Shown here: positions 17,496 through 26,927 of the stretch, piece by piece
Layout: each line of letters starts with the position of its first letter
Numbering within the stretch: position 1 is the first letter of the stretch
Source of the DNA: JACMNW01 sp963708425
Lineage (GTDB): Bacteria > Pseudomonadota > Alphaproteobacteria > Rhodobacterales > Rhodobacteraceae
Assembly (NCBI GenBank): GCA_963708425.1
Contig: OY970206.1
Span: 1,860,001-1,924,000, forward strand
Direction of reading: 5' to 3'
Length of the DNA stretch: 64,000 bases
Notes under the pieces: model-generated
What the model was told of the DNA's origin: nothing
Databases searched by the model: none
Seen by the model: the letters and a program-made list of their open reading frames with translations, nothing else
Made by a program: the position numbers and the translations under genes

Positions 17496-20400
17496 ATGAA
17501 CTTCTCAGCCTGGTCGATCCGAAATCCGATTGCGCCGCTATTGGCATTCCTGATGCTGATGGTGCTTGGGTGGCAGTCTTTCCAAAGCATGCCGATCACC
17601 CGGTTTCCCAACATCGACGTGCCTTTGGTTGCAGTGACGGTCACCCAATCCGGTGCTGCCCCGGCAGAGCTGGAAGCGCAAGTTACCAAGAAGATCGAAG
17701 ACGCGCTTGCAGGGATTGCCGGGGTCAAGAACGTGATCTCCACGGTGACCGATGGTGTTTCGACCACAGCCGCCGAATTCAACATGGAAGTGCCTACCGA
17801 AAAGGCCGTGCAAGACGCCAAAGATGCGATTGACCAGATCCGCGGCAATTTGCCCGGCGACATCGAAGCGCCGATTGTCACGCGAATAGATGTCGAAGGT
17901 CAGGCGATCATGTCCTTCGCCGTCTCGGCACCCAGCATGTCAATCGAAGAGCTGTCGTGGTTCGTCGATGACAAAATCACCCGAAATCTGCAGGGCCGTC
18001 CCGGCGTAGGCCGGGTTGATCGCTATGGCGGAGCCGATCGTGAAATTCGGGTTGAACTGGACCCTGTGCGTCTTGACAGCTTTGGCATTACCGCCCAAGC
18101 GGTCAGCGCCCAGCTTAGCGCCACCAACACAAATCTGGGTGCTGGACGCAGTGAAATCGGCACCGGCGAACAAGCCATCCGCACGCTTGGCGATGCTGCC
18201 ACCGTCGAAGGCCTGGCCAGCACCACCATAGCCCTACCCTCCGGTCGCTTTGTCCGGCTGTCCGATCTGGGCACCGTGCTTGATACCTACGAAGAACTGC
18301 GATCCTTCTCGCGCTTCAACGGTGAACAGGTCGTCACTATGGCCGTATTCCGTGCCAAGGGATCGTCCGAAGTCTCGGTCGCCGAGGTGGTAAATTCGTC
18401 GCTTGACGGTATCCGCGAAAAGTATCCTGATGTGGCGATTACCGCGGTCGATGACACCGTGTTCTACACCTACGGCAACTACGAAGCCGCCCTCACCACC
18501 CTCGTTGAAGGCGCGATCCTCGCCGTTCTGGTGGTGCTTGCCTTCTTGAAGAACTGGCGCGCCACCCTGATTGCTGCCGTCGCCCTGCCACTATCCGCCG
18601 TCCCAACTTTCTGGATGATGGATCTGCTGGGCTTTTCCCTGAACCTGATCAGCTTCCTCGCCATCACCCTCGCAACCGGCATCCTGGTCGACGACGCCAT
18701 CGTCGAAATAGAAAACATCGCGCGACACATCCGAATGGGCAAAACCCCCTACCGCGCCTCAATCGAGGCTGCTGATGAAATCGGCCTTGCCGTCATCGCC
18801 ACTACCTTCACCATCGTCGCCGTGTTCGTGCCAGTGTCGTTCATGCCCGGCATCCCCGGCCAGTATTTCCGCCAGTTCGGCCTGACCGTCGCCATCGCCG
18901 TGCTGTTCAGCCTGCTGGTCGCCCGCCTGATCACCCCGATGATGGCCGCGTATTTGATGCGCGCGAAAGACGCCCATGAGGAAAACCAAAAAGACGGCTG
19001 GATCATGCGCAACTATCTGCGGTTCGTGAAATCCAGCACCAAAACCATCAAACTGCCGTTCGGGCTAAAGCTGGGCAAATATTACCTGACCCTGCTTGCA
19101 GCACTCGGCGTGCTTGCCACATCGATCTACTTCATGCTTCAAATCCCCGGCAGCTTTATCCCGCCCGAAGATGTCAGCCGCATCGCCATCAGCGTCGAAT
19201 TGCCCCCCGGTTCAACCCTTGCCGATACCGACACCACCACCACCGCGATCGTCGACAAGATCAAGGATCTTGAGGGAGTCGACAATGTCTTCGTGCTCGG
19301 CGGCAGTTCCCCCACCGGCGAACGCGATATCCGCCGCGCCAGTGTCACTGTGCTGCTTGGCAAGCTGGATCACTCACTGATTCACAAGTTCAGCAAAATA
19401 GGCCAATCGATTCCCCTGATCGGCCCGTACGTCCCCAAAACGGAGTCAACGGGTCGCGAAGTGCCGCAAAACCAGATCGAGGCGCAGATTTTCGCGCTGC
19501 TGGCCGACGTGCCCGATGTGCGCGCCTTCAAACTGAACGACCGCGGCGAACGCGATATCTCGTTCTCGATCCTGTCGTCGAATGAGGCCGATTTGAACGT
19601 CGCCGTTGGCCGACTAGAGGCGGCACTGCGCGGCGATCCACTACTTGCCGGTGTTGCCGCATCAGGCGCACTGCCCCGCCCCGAGGTGCAGATTACCCCG
19701 CGCGCGGAAGAGGCCGCTCGTCTAGGCATCACCGCCCAGCAAATTGCTGCCGTGGTGCGTGTCGCCACCATCGGCGATATCGACGCAGCGCTTGCGAAGC
19801 TGTCCATCGATAATCGGCAAATTCCAATCCGCGTCCGGCTGAATGATGATGCCCGCGCCGATCTCGGCCGTTTGGCCGCCCTGAAGGTCAACACCGCCAG
19901 CGGGGCCACGGTGCCGCTTAGCTCGGTTGCCGAGATCACCATCGCCGAAGGCCCCAGCGTTGTAGACCGTCTTAACCGCGAACGCCGCGCCACCATCGGG
20001 GCCAACCTGCCCGTCGGCGTGGCGCTTGGCACGGCAACTGCGCGCTTCAAAGAAATCACCGACAGCGTCGAACTACCGGCCTCCGTCCGCGTGGCCGAAG
20101 CTGGCGACGCCGAAATTCAGGCCGAACTGAACCAAAGCTTTGGCAACGCCATGATCTTTGGCCTGATGCTGGTGCTCACCGTGCTGATCTTGCTATTCAA
20201 ATCTGTCCTTCAGCCCTTCACCATCCTGTTCTCGTTGCCTCTTGCCATCGGCGGCGTTGCGGCGGCACTGATCATCACCGGCAATGCCGTCTCGATGCCG
20301 GTGTTGATCGGCATTCTGATGCTGATGGGCATCGTCACCAAAAACGCCATCCTGCTGATCGACTTCGCCATCGAAATGACCCGCCAAGGCATGGGTCGCC

Positions 20401-20816
20401 TAGAGGCGGTGATAGAGGCAGGCCACAAACGCGCCCGCCCCATCGTGATGACATCCATCGCCATGTCGGCAGGCATGTTGCCATCGGCAATGGGCGCGGG
20501 CGAAGGCGGCTCTTTCCGGTCGCCAATGGCCATCGCCGTCATCGGCGGCATCATCGTGTCAACCGTGCTTAGCCTGGTGATCGTGCCGTCGTTCTACCTG
20601 ATCATGGACGATATATCGCACCTGATCAGTCGGTTCTTCAAACAATTCGTTGGCAGCAAAGAGGCTGAGCCAGAGGCACCCGAAGCCGCAGTTCTTGCAG
20701 AACGCATCGCGGCGGGAAAAGCAGAGATTTCAGATCTCGAAAGCCGCATCGACGATCTGGAAGCCATGCTAGGCCCAAAAAGTCGCAAGAGAGGCGAGTT
20801 GCACGTGGCTGAATGA
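17496..20816 (+). CDS. RND efflux pump permease subunit (AcrB/MexF-like superfamily)
   Basis: This 1106-residue proton-driven exporter shows the duplicated RND plan: first helix near residues 10-30, a large periplasmic loop, helices 2-6 from about 335 to 480, a second loop, and helices 8-12 from about 880 to 1030. TM4 carries the proton-relay pair in ATGILVDDAIVEIENIARHI; TM10 carries MGIVTKNAILLIDFAIEM. The signature LMLMVLGWQSFQSMPITRFP opening is standard. The last ~60 residues are a soluble tail predicted to form a coiled coil (KAEISDLESRIDDLEAML), which is longer than in AcrB. Substrate cannot be assigned; the HAE/'multidrug' label is by superfamily only. Confidence 0.93.
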   Translation: MNFSAWSIRNPIAPLLAFLMLMVLGWQSFQSMPITRFPNIDVPLVAVTVTQSGAAPAELEAQVTKKIEDALAGIAGVKNVISTVTDGVSTTAAEFNMEVPTEKAVQDAKDAIDQIRGNLPGDIEAPIVTRIDVEGQAIMSFAVSAPSMSIEELSWFVDDKITRNLQGRPGVGRVDRYGGADREIRVELDPVRLDSFGITAQAVSAQLSATNTNLGAGRSEIGTGEQAIRTLGDAATVEGLASTTIALPSGRFVRLSDLGTVLDTYEELRSFSRFNGEQVVTMAVFRAKGSSEVSVAEVVNSSLDGIREKYPDVAITAVDDTVFYTYGNYEAALTTLVEGAILAVLVVLAFLKNWRATLIAAVALPLSAVPTFWMMDLLGFSLNLISFLAITLATGILVDDAIVEIENIARHIRMGKTPYRASIEAADEIGLAVIATTFTIVAVFVPVSFMPGIPGQYFRQFGLTVAIAVLFSLLVARLITPMMAAYLMRAKDAHEENQKDGWIMRNYLRFVKSSTKTIKLPFGLKLGKYYLTLLAALGVLATSIYFMLQIPGSFIPPEDVSRIAISVELPPGSTLADTDTTTTAIVDKIKDLEGVDNVFVLGGSSPTGERDIRRASVTVLLGKLDHSLIHKFSKIGQSIPLIGPYVPKTESTGREVPQNQIEAQIFALLADVPDVRAFKLNDRGERDISFSILSSNEADLNVAVGRLEAALRGDPLLAGVAASGALPRPEVQITPRAEEAARLGITAQQIAAVVRVATIGDIDAALAKLSIDNRQIPIRVRLNDDARADLGRLAALKVNTASGATVPLSSVAEITIAEGPSVVDRLNRERRATIGANLPVGVALGTATARFKEITDSVELPASVRVAEAGDAEIQAELNQSFGNAMIFGLMLVLTVLILLFKSVLQPFTILFSLPLAIGGVAAALIITGNAVSMPVLIGILMLMGIVTKNAILLIDFAIEMTRQGMGRLEAVIEAGHKRARPIVMTSIAMSAGMLPSAMGAGEGGSFRSPMAIAVIGGIIVSTVLSLVIVPSFYLIMDDISHLISRFFKQFVGSKEAEPEAPEAAVLAERIAAGKAEISDLESRIDDLEAMLGPKSRKRGELHVAE

Positions 20817-20827
20817 CACTTTGCGGG

Positions 20828-20847
20828 ACATGGCCATTTGGCCGTGT
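20828..20847. terminator. Weak hairpin between converging genes
   Basis: ACATGGCC-ATTT-GGCCGTGT forms eight pairs with one G-U. It lies in the 46-base gap between the pump stop and the hyuB stop, which converge here. Neither side has a convincing T run, so its role as a bidirectional terminator is tentative. Confidence 0.35.
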
Positions 20848-20862
20848 TCGTCACCACCTCAG

Positions 20863-22545
20863 TCAGCCCTTCCCATACAACTCGTCCGCTTCCGCCTTGG
20901 AATACCGCCCCAACCGCACATCCTCGGCAACGGCTGCAGGCTCGCGCCTTGCCGGATCGCCGTATCCACCGCCGCCCGGTGTTCGCACCCGCACCCGGTC
21001 GCCCGGCCCAAGCACAATGTCCTGCGCCTTCGACAGATGCTCCGGCACCATCACCACGCCGCCCCGCGTCACTTCAACCCTGTTCAAAGCGCCGTCGCCA
21101 CCACCCAACGCGCCTTGCGGCCCGGTGCGCCCGTGATCCATCACGAAACTGGCCCGCGCGTTGCCCCGCAGTAGCTCAATCTCGTAATCCAATCCAAAAC
21201 CGCCCCGATGCTGCCCCGCGCCGCCAGATCCTTCATGCAAACCATAGCGGCGATACAGCACCGGAAAGTTCTGTTCCATAATCTCAACCGGCGGGGCTTT
21301 CGAAATGCCAATAGTCGAACAGCCATTGCTTAACCCGTCATGGTCGGCATTGCCGCCATAGCCGCCACCCGAAATCTGATACATCACATAATCGCGCCCG
21401 CGCTCCGGGTCATGTCCACCAAGGCCAAAGTTGCCAGACGTGCCTGCGGGTGACGCTGTTACCCGATCCGGCAACGCCTGTACCAATGCCGCAAACACTG
21501 CTTCGGCAATGCGCTGGCTTACCTCGGCCGCACAGCCAGACACCGGGCGCGGATATTGCGCATCAAGAAACGTACCTTCAATCCCGGTCACTACCAACGG
21601 CTCGAACGCGCCGGCAGAAATCGGCACATCCGGAAAGATATGACGCATCGCCAGATAAACTGACGACAGCGTTGTTGCGCGAACCGAATTCATCGGCCCC
21701 ATACAGGGCAGCGACGACCCAGCAAAATCAAACGTCAACGCATCACCATTCGCCGTCACCGTCAGCGCAATCGTCAATGGTTCATTCACCACGCCGTCGC
21801 TATCGACATAGGCGCTGGCGGTGTAACTTCCCTCCGGGATCAGCCCGATGTTGGCCCGCATCTGCCGCGCCGCAAGCACCCGCATTTCGGCAATCGCCTC
21901 GGTCACTACGACATCGCTATAGCGATCCAGCAATGCCGTCAGCCGTGCCGCCCCTACCAACAGCGCCGATGCCTGCGCCTTTACATCGCCAATCCGTTGT
22001 TCGGAAACCCGTATGTTGGAGCAGATGATCTGGTAAATCTCAGTATCCATCACACCGCGCTTGAACAGCTTCACCGGCGGCAGACGCAGACCCTCTTGTT
22101 CGGCACTTGTCGCACTTGCTGAAAACCCGCCGGGCACTGACCCGCCAGTATCTGGCCAATGTCCGGTGTTGGACAACCAGCAATAGATCACCCCATCTCG
22201 ATAAAACGGCATCGCAAAGCGCACATCCATCAAATGGGTACCGCCAAGATAGGGGTCATTAACAATATAAATGTCGCCCGGCTCCGGTGCCGCCGTCACC
22301 CCCGCTGCAATACGCTCCACAATATGCCGGGTCGAAAACTGCATGGTGCCGACAAACACTGGCAGACCACGCGCGCCCTGCGCAATCAAAGCGCCATCCA
22401 CAGCGGAATAAATGCCATCCGACCGATCATCCGCTTCGGCTATCACCGGCGAAAACGCGGCACGGCTGAAGGTCAGGTCCATCTCATCGCAGACCTGCTG
22501 CAACCCCGCCTGAATAACCGCCAATGTTACCGGATCAAGCATCAT
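20863..22545 (-). CDS. hyuB: Hydantoinase B / oxoprolinase family protein
   Basis: HyuB-type subunits pair with HyuA in ATP-dependent opening of cyclic amides such as N-methylhydantoin or 5-oxoproline. The 560-residue protein begins with LDPVTLAVIQAGLQQVCDEM and contains the family segments VNDPYLGGTHLMDVR, FAGSSLPCMGPMNS and GGGYGDPARR. ATG 22545 (second ATG at 22542) follows GGGGGA, and the start overlaps the hyuA stop by 11 bases, implying coupling; a TTG at 22554 is less likely. It is the last gene of the long minus-strand array. The HyuB reading frame is intact even though hyuA is frameshifted. Confidence 0.9.
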   Translation of the reverse strand: MMLDPVTLAVIQAGLQQVCDEMDLTFSRAAFSPVIAEADDRSDGIYSAVDGALIAQGARGLPVFVGTMQFSTRHIVERIAAGVTAAPEPGDIYIVNDPYLGGTHLMDVRFAMPFYRDGVIYCWLSNTGHWPDTGGSVPGGFSASATSAEQEGLRLPPVKLFKRGVMDTEIYQIICSNIRVSEQRIGDVKAQASALLVGAARLTALLDRYSDVVVTEAIAEMRVLAARQMRANIGLIPEGSYTASAYVDSDGVVNEPLTIALTVTANGDALTFDFAGSSLPCMGPMNSVRATTLSSVYLAMRHIFPDVPISAGAFEPLVVTGIEGTFLDAQYPRPVSGCAAEVSQRIAEAVFAALVQALPDRVTASPAGTSGNFGLGGHDPERGRDYVMYQISGGGYGGNADHDGLSNGCSTIGISKAPPVEIMEQNFPVLYRRYGLHEGSGGAGQHRGGFGLDYEIELLRGNARASFVMDHGRTGPQGALGGGDGALNRVEVTRGGVVMVPEHLSKAQDIVLGPGDRVRVRTPGGGGYGDPARREPAAVAEDVRLGRYSKAEADELYGKG

Positions 22546-24581
22546 GTCCCCCAATCGTGATGATCAGATTGCCATCGGCGTCGCTGGTCACGAGGTCCCC
22601 CGGTTCCACCACAATCGTCGTATCCATCTGCTCGATAATCGCCGGGCCAGTCAGCTTGGCATCCAGTGGCAGGTGATCGCGCCAGTAAACCGGCGTCTCC
22701 ACCCAATTGCCAAAATAGACCCTACGCTGGCCTTTTTGCGCATCTTTCACCGAATTTCGTCTCCCTGCGGGATCAATCAACCGTGATAAATCCACCTCCG
22801 GTCGCCGCCCGATTACCGAAACGTTCAAGTTCATCAAATTCGCCCGGATGTTCGGCAAATCCACATGAAACCGAGCATGATAGGCCGCCTCAAAAAGTAA
22901 CTGAAGCGTTTCCCGATCGGGCGTTGCATCGGGCAGAGCTATGCGTAAAAGATGGGTCTGCCCCACAAATTGCATATCACACGTGTTACGCACCTCGATG
23001 CCGCGCAATTCCAGCTTTTCAGCCGCGATCAAAGCCCGCCCTTCCGCCGCCTGATCCGCCAAAATCGCATGAACCCGCCCCATATCAACGCTATCCAGCG
23101 GCTGATTCAAAGACCGAACAAAATCATGCCTCAAATCCGCAACCACGCAGCCCAAAGCATTCGTAATGCCTGGCCTCGCCGGGACCAAAACTCGCGGGAT
23201 AGCCAGCTCCCGCGCCAAAGCCGCCGCATGAAGCGGCCCCGCCCCGCCAAAAGCAAACAAAGCAAAGTCGCGAGGATCAGCCCCCATCGAGATGGAAACC
23301 ATCCGGATAGCCCCCCCCATATGCGCGTTCGCGACCCGTATCACCGCCTCGGCAGCCGCTTCCACCGACAGCCCCAACGGCGCTGCAATCTGATCCTGCA
23401 TCGCCGCCCGCGCTGCCCCGATCGCCTGCCCGAACCGTTCCGCAGGCAGCCTTCCTAGCAGCAAGTTTGCAGTCGGAAATCGTCACGCGGGTACCACCCA
23501 ACCCGTAACAAACCGGCCCCGGATGCGACCCCGCACTTTCTGGACCCACCCGCAGCATCCCCCCCGCATCAACCCGCGCGATAGACCCACCCCCAGCCCC
23601 AACGGTGCGAACGTCCACCATCGGCACATGAATCGGCATTGCGTACTCAATCTCGATCTCGTTCGAAACAGGTGCCAAACCGCCCTTAATCAGTGCCACA
23701 TCGGTTGAGGTGCCGCCCATATCATAGGTCACCAAATCAGCCATGCCCGCCCGAGCTCCGGTGTAAACCGCTGCCATAACCCCCGATGCTGGCCCGGACA
23801 TCACGGTTTTCACCGCCTCGCGTGACACTTTCGCCGCCGACACCATGCCCCCATTGCCGTTCATCACCAGCAACTCGCGCGCATACCCCCGCGCTGCCAA
23901 CCCTTCGGCCAGCCTCCCGATGTACCGTTCCAACATCGGCTGCACCGAGGCGTTCACCGCCGCTGTCACCCCCCGCTCATATTCCCGGCTTTCCGACAGC
24001 AAGGCATGGCCCATCGTGATGTATGGTGTCGGCCAAAGACTGGCGGCAATCTCCGCCGCGCGGCGTTCATGGGCCGGGTTGGCATAGCTGTGCAGAAAGT
24101 GGATCACCAAGCTTTCGCACCCAGCAGCGACAAGCTGGGCCACCGCATCGCGCACCGCACCCTCGTCCAAAGCCGTTACCACACGCCCTTGCGCATCCAT
24201 CCGCTCCGGAACTTCCAGACGCAGATCGCGCGGGATGATCGGGGTAAAGCGCCCCGTCATGCCATACGGATTTGGTCGTGTGCGCCGCCCCAGCTCCAAC
24301 ACATCGCGAAATCCGACAGTCGTGATCATCCCTGTCCGACATAATTTCCGTTCCAACACGGCATTTGTCGTCGTCGTTGTACCGTGCACGATCAGATCAA
24401 TATCGGCCAGCGGGGCGTCAGCAGTCTCTAACGCTGCCAAAACGCCTGCCGCCTGACCACCCGACGCTGGGTCTAGCGTTGTTGGCACCTTGGCTAGTCG
24501 CACGGCGCCAGTTAGGGGATCAAAGATCACGAGATCGGTAAATGTGCCGCCAACATCAACGCCTGCAACCAGCCCAGCCAT
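22535..24581 (-). pseudogene. hyuA: Hydantoinase A / oxoprolinase family protein, single-base frameshift
   Basis: HyuA subunits bind ATP with an actin-like fold (VGGTFTD near residue 9-16, NGNGGM, MGGTSTDV) and act with HyuB on cyclic amides. The N-terminal part reads well from ATG 24581 to CYGLGGTRVTISD, after which the frame turns to unrelated Ala/Gly/Arg-rich sequence. The true continuation, LLLGRLPAERFGQAIGAA onward, lies in the next frame and runs normally to the stop at 22535. Omitting one base near 23471 rebuilds the family-typical D-A-N-L-L-L-G-R-L junction, giving about 681 residues. No other lesion is seen, so this is either a very recent mutation or a sequencing error. Confidence 0.88.
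23465..23474 (-). other. Frameshift site in hyuA (one extra base)
   Basis: On the coding strand the sequence reads GAC-T-GCA-AAC-TTG; dropping the extra T (plus-strand A at 23471, or an equivalent neighbour) restores Asp-Ala-Asn-Leu, the expected residues at this place in HyuA proteins. The site is not a homopolymer and shows no obvious programmed-slippage heptamer. Confidence 0.8.
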
Positions 24582-24584
24582 CCG

Positions 24585-25280
24585 TCAGACCCCCACGTAT
24601 TTGCGAAACTGCGGGGCGTCCGCCGTCAAATCGCCTACCGCAACGGCTTCCATCACTTTGCCACCCACCATAAAGGCTACTTGATCGGCCAAAGACAGCA
24701 CCGCATCCACCCTTTGTTCGACTAGAACGGTCGCCACCCCCGTGGATTTCAACGCCAGAACCGTTTCGCGAATCAGCGCAATCATGGATGGTTGCAAGCC
24801 CTCTGTCGGTTCATCCAATAGCAAAACCTGCGGCTCCAGACACAATGCGCGGGCCATGGCCAGCATCTGCTGCTCGCCGCCAGAGAGGGTGCGCGACTGC
24901 TGTGCCAATCTTTCGCGCAACCGCGGAAACAGGTCTAACACCCGATCCTTGGTCGCCGCCCCTTTTCCGCGCGTCATCAGCCCGATTTCGATGTTTTCGG
25001 CCACAGTCAACTCACCAAACAAACGGCGGCCCTGCGGCACATAGCCAATTCCGTGACGCGGCACCTCATGCGCGGGTAGATCGCCAATATCTGTGCCGGC
25101 CAGCGTAATCTTGCCGCGCGTGACACGCACTTGCCCCATCACAGCGCGCAAAGCGGTGGTTTTACCCGCTCCGTTGCGCCCCATCAGGCACGTCACCTGC
25201 CCCGCTCGGGCGAATACTGTCAGCCCATTCAACACCTGGACGACACCATAGCCTGCATCAACATCGTCAATCCGCAGCAT
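24585..25280 (-). CDS. Branched-chain-type ABC transporter ATPase (LivF type)
   Basis: This 231-residue cytoplasmic ATPase has Walker A GRNGAGKTT, signature LSGGEQQML and Walker B LLLDEPTEGLQPS, all LivF-like. ATG 25280 begins the typical MLRIDDVDAGYG sequence and overlaps the livG-type stop by 14 bases; a longer frame from 25361 is a shadow inside the upstream gene. It forms the importer with the neighbouring LivG, LivM, LivH and binding-protein homologues. Only three bases separate its stop from the hyuA start downstream, which ties transport to the hydantoinase genes. The substrate is probably not a branched-chain amino acid, since such systems also import amides and aromatic compounds. 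Confidence 0.93.
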   Translation of the reverse strand: MLRIDDVDAGYGVVQVLNGLTVFARAGQVTCLMGRNGAGKTTALRAVMGQVRVTRGKITLAGTDIGDLPAHEVPRHGIGYVPQGRRLFGELTVAENIEIGLMTRGKGAATKDRVLDLFPRLRERLAQQSRTLSGGEQQMLAMARALCLEPQVLLLDEPTEGLQPSMIALIRETVLALKSTGVATVLVEQRVDAVLSLADQVAFMVGGKVMEAVAVGDLTADAPQFRKYVGV

Positions 25281-25983
25281 AGTCCGCCCCCAGATAAGCG
25301 GCCTGCACGGCGGCACTGCCGCGTATTTCGGCGGGCGCTCCCTGCGCCAGAACCTTGCCATAATTCATTACGGTAATACGGTCTGCCAGATCCATGACCA
25401 CATCCATGTTGTGTTCGATGAGCAGCACTGTGGTTTGCGGAATAAGGCTCTGAATAAGGCTTTTGAAGCTTTCAGTCTCGGCATTCGCCAGACCTTGGGT
25501 CGGTTCGTCCAGGATCAAAAGCCGAGGCTGCAGCGCCAACCCCATGGCGATTTCCAACAACCGTTGATGGCCATAAGCCAGCGTTCCGGCAGTTTGCGCG
25601 GCCAAGTCGGCTAGGCCCACCCGAGCAAGGGCCGCATCAGTTTCGGTACGCAAATCCTTCGGACCCCGCCGCTGCACCGCCAGAGCCACGTTATCAAACA
25701 CCGAAAGCCGCCCGTAGATTGAGGTGATCTGAAACGTGTAGGCAATGCCGCGCGCAACACGGGCATGGGCGGCCAGATGCGTTATGTTGTTGCCATCAAA
25801 GACAATCGTGCCAGCCTGCACCGCAACCCGTCCACATAGCAGGCCCACCAACGTGGTTTTCCCTGCCCCGTTCGGCCCGATCAAGGCATGAATTTCGCCC
25901 GCCATCACGTCGAAGTCCACATTGTCAACGGCCTGAAGCCCGCCATAGTGCCGGGTTAGGCCACGCGTTTGCAGCAACGTCAT
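25267..25983 (-). CDS. Branched-chain-type ABC transporter ATPase (LivG type)
   Basis: This 238-residue ATPase carries Walker A GPNGAGKTT, the LivG-type AYTFQITSIYGRLSVFDNV Q-loop region, an altered signature (AYGHQRLLEIAM in place of LSGGQ, usual in LivG) and Walker B LLILDEPTQGLA. ATG 25983 overlaps the permease stop as ATGA; ATG 25992, behind a GGTGG sequence, is an alternative that adds three residues. It partners the LivF-type ATPase encoded next. Confidence 0.92.
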   Translation of the reverse strand: MTLLQTRGLTRHYGGLQAVDNVDFDVMAGEIHALIGPNGAGKTTLVGLLCGRVAVQAGTIVFDGNNITHLAAHARVARGIAYTFQITSIYGRLSVFDNVALAVQRRGPKDLRTETDAALARVGLADLAAQTAGTLAYGHQRLLEIAMGLALQPRLLILDEPTQGLANAETESFKSLIQSLIPQTTVLLIEHNMDVVMDLADRITVMNYGKVLAQGAPAEIRGSAAVQAAYLGADYAAD

Positions 25984-26927
25984 GGCAGCCATGGCAACCA
26001 CCGTTCTCGCACCATGCCCAATATGCCGCGCGGGGCAAATAATACTAGAACAAGCAGTGCTACACCGACGACCAACAGGTTCGCTGTGGTGTAACTGCTT
26101 GAAAGATCAATAAGATAAAACATCAGCAGGGCACCGATGAATGGCCCCAACACCACCCCTGCACCACCCAGCAGCACCCACAGCATCGGCAAAATGGAGT
26201 ACTGGATGGTAGCAAAGCTAGCCCCAGCATAGCCAAACATCAATGCAAACGCCGCCCCAGCCACGCCCGCGTAAAGACCAGAGATGACCATGACGATCAA
26301 TTTTGTGCGGTAGGGATCGTAGCCTAACATCCGACTGCGATCCTCGTTTTCGCGCATGCCCACCATCACCCGGCCAAACGGTGCGCGCACCAGCGCCAGA
26401 TTGCCGATCAAAGCGACGCCAAACAGAAGCCACGCCACGAGATAACGCGGCATCTCGGCCGAAAGGTTGAGACCCACCAAGACACGGGATTGCGCCGTAA
26501 TCACGATGCCCTCGTCGCCGCCAGTAACGGCACCAAAGTAAAGCACGCACAGATACCCCGCCTGCGCGAACATCAGTGTGACAATCATGAAAGACACCCC
26601 GGCAGTACGGAGCGCCAACGCACCAACCGCCGCGGCCATCAGCCCGCCGGCAAGCAGCCCGGCAATCATTGCGGGCAGGGCAGGCCATGCGAAAAGTTGC
26701 GCCGTGAGCCCCGCACCATAAAGACCGGCGGCAAACAGCAGGGCGTGACCGAGGCTAAGCAACCCCGTGTAACCAAACGCTATGTTGTAACCCATCGCGA
26801 ACACCGCCAACACCATAATGCGCGCCAGATTGGTGTGGTGATAGGCCGGCAAGAGCCAGTTCAGCGCCAGCGCCAAGGCAACGACCCCAAGATGCAGTGC
26901 CCAAATTTTGCGGCCATGTCCGATCAT
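25980..26927 (-). CDS. Branched-chain-type ABC transporter permease (LivM type)
   Basis: This 315-residue inner-membrane permease has about nine hydrophobic helices and the LivM signatures YNIAFGYTGLLSLGHA and GMRENEDRSRMLGYDPYRTK, the cytoplasmic loop that contacts the ATPase. ATG 26927 overlaps the LivH-type stop as ATGA, fixing the start. It pairs with the LivH-type permease. Confidence 0.94.
   Translation of the reverse strand: MIGHGRKIWALHLGVVALALALNWLLPAYHHTNLARIMVLAVFAMGYNIAFGYTGLLSLGHALLFAAGLYGAGLTAQLFAWPALPAMIAGLLAGGLMAAAVGALALRTAGVSFMIVTLMFAQAGYLCVLYFGAVTGGDEGIVITAQSRVLVGLNLSAEMPRYLVAWLLFGVALIGNLALVRAPFGRVMVGMRENEDRSRMLGYDPYRTKLIVMVISGLYAGVAGAAFALMFGYAGASFATIQYSILPMLWVLLGGAGVVLGPFIGALLMFYLIDLSSSYTTANLLVVGVALLVLVLFAPRGILGMVRERWLPWLP

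Noticed and set aside
22666..23458. Open plus-strand frames opposite the hyuA/hyuB junction, considered as an inserted gene explaining the hyuA break
   Set aside because: Both halves of HyuA join precisely after removing one base, so no insertion is needed, and the frames are antisense shadows.
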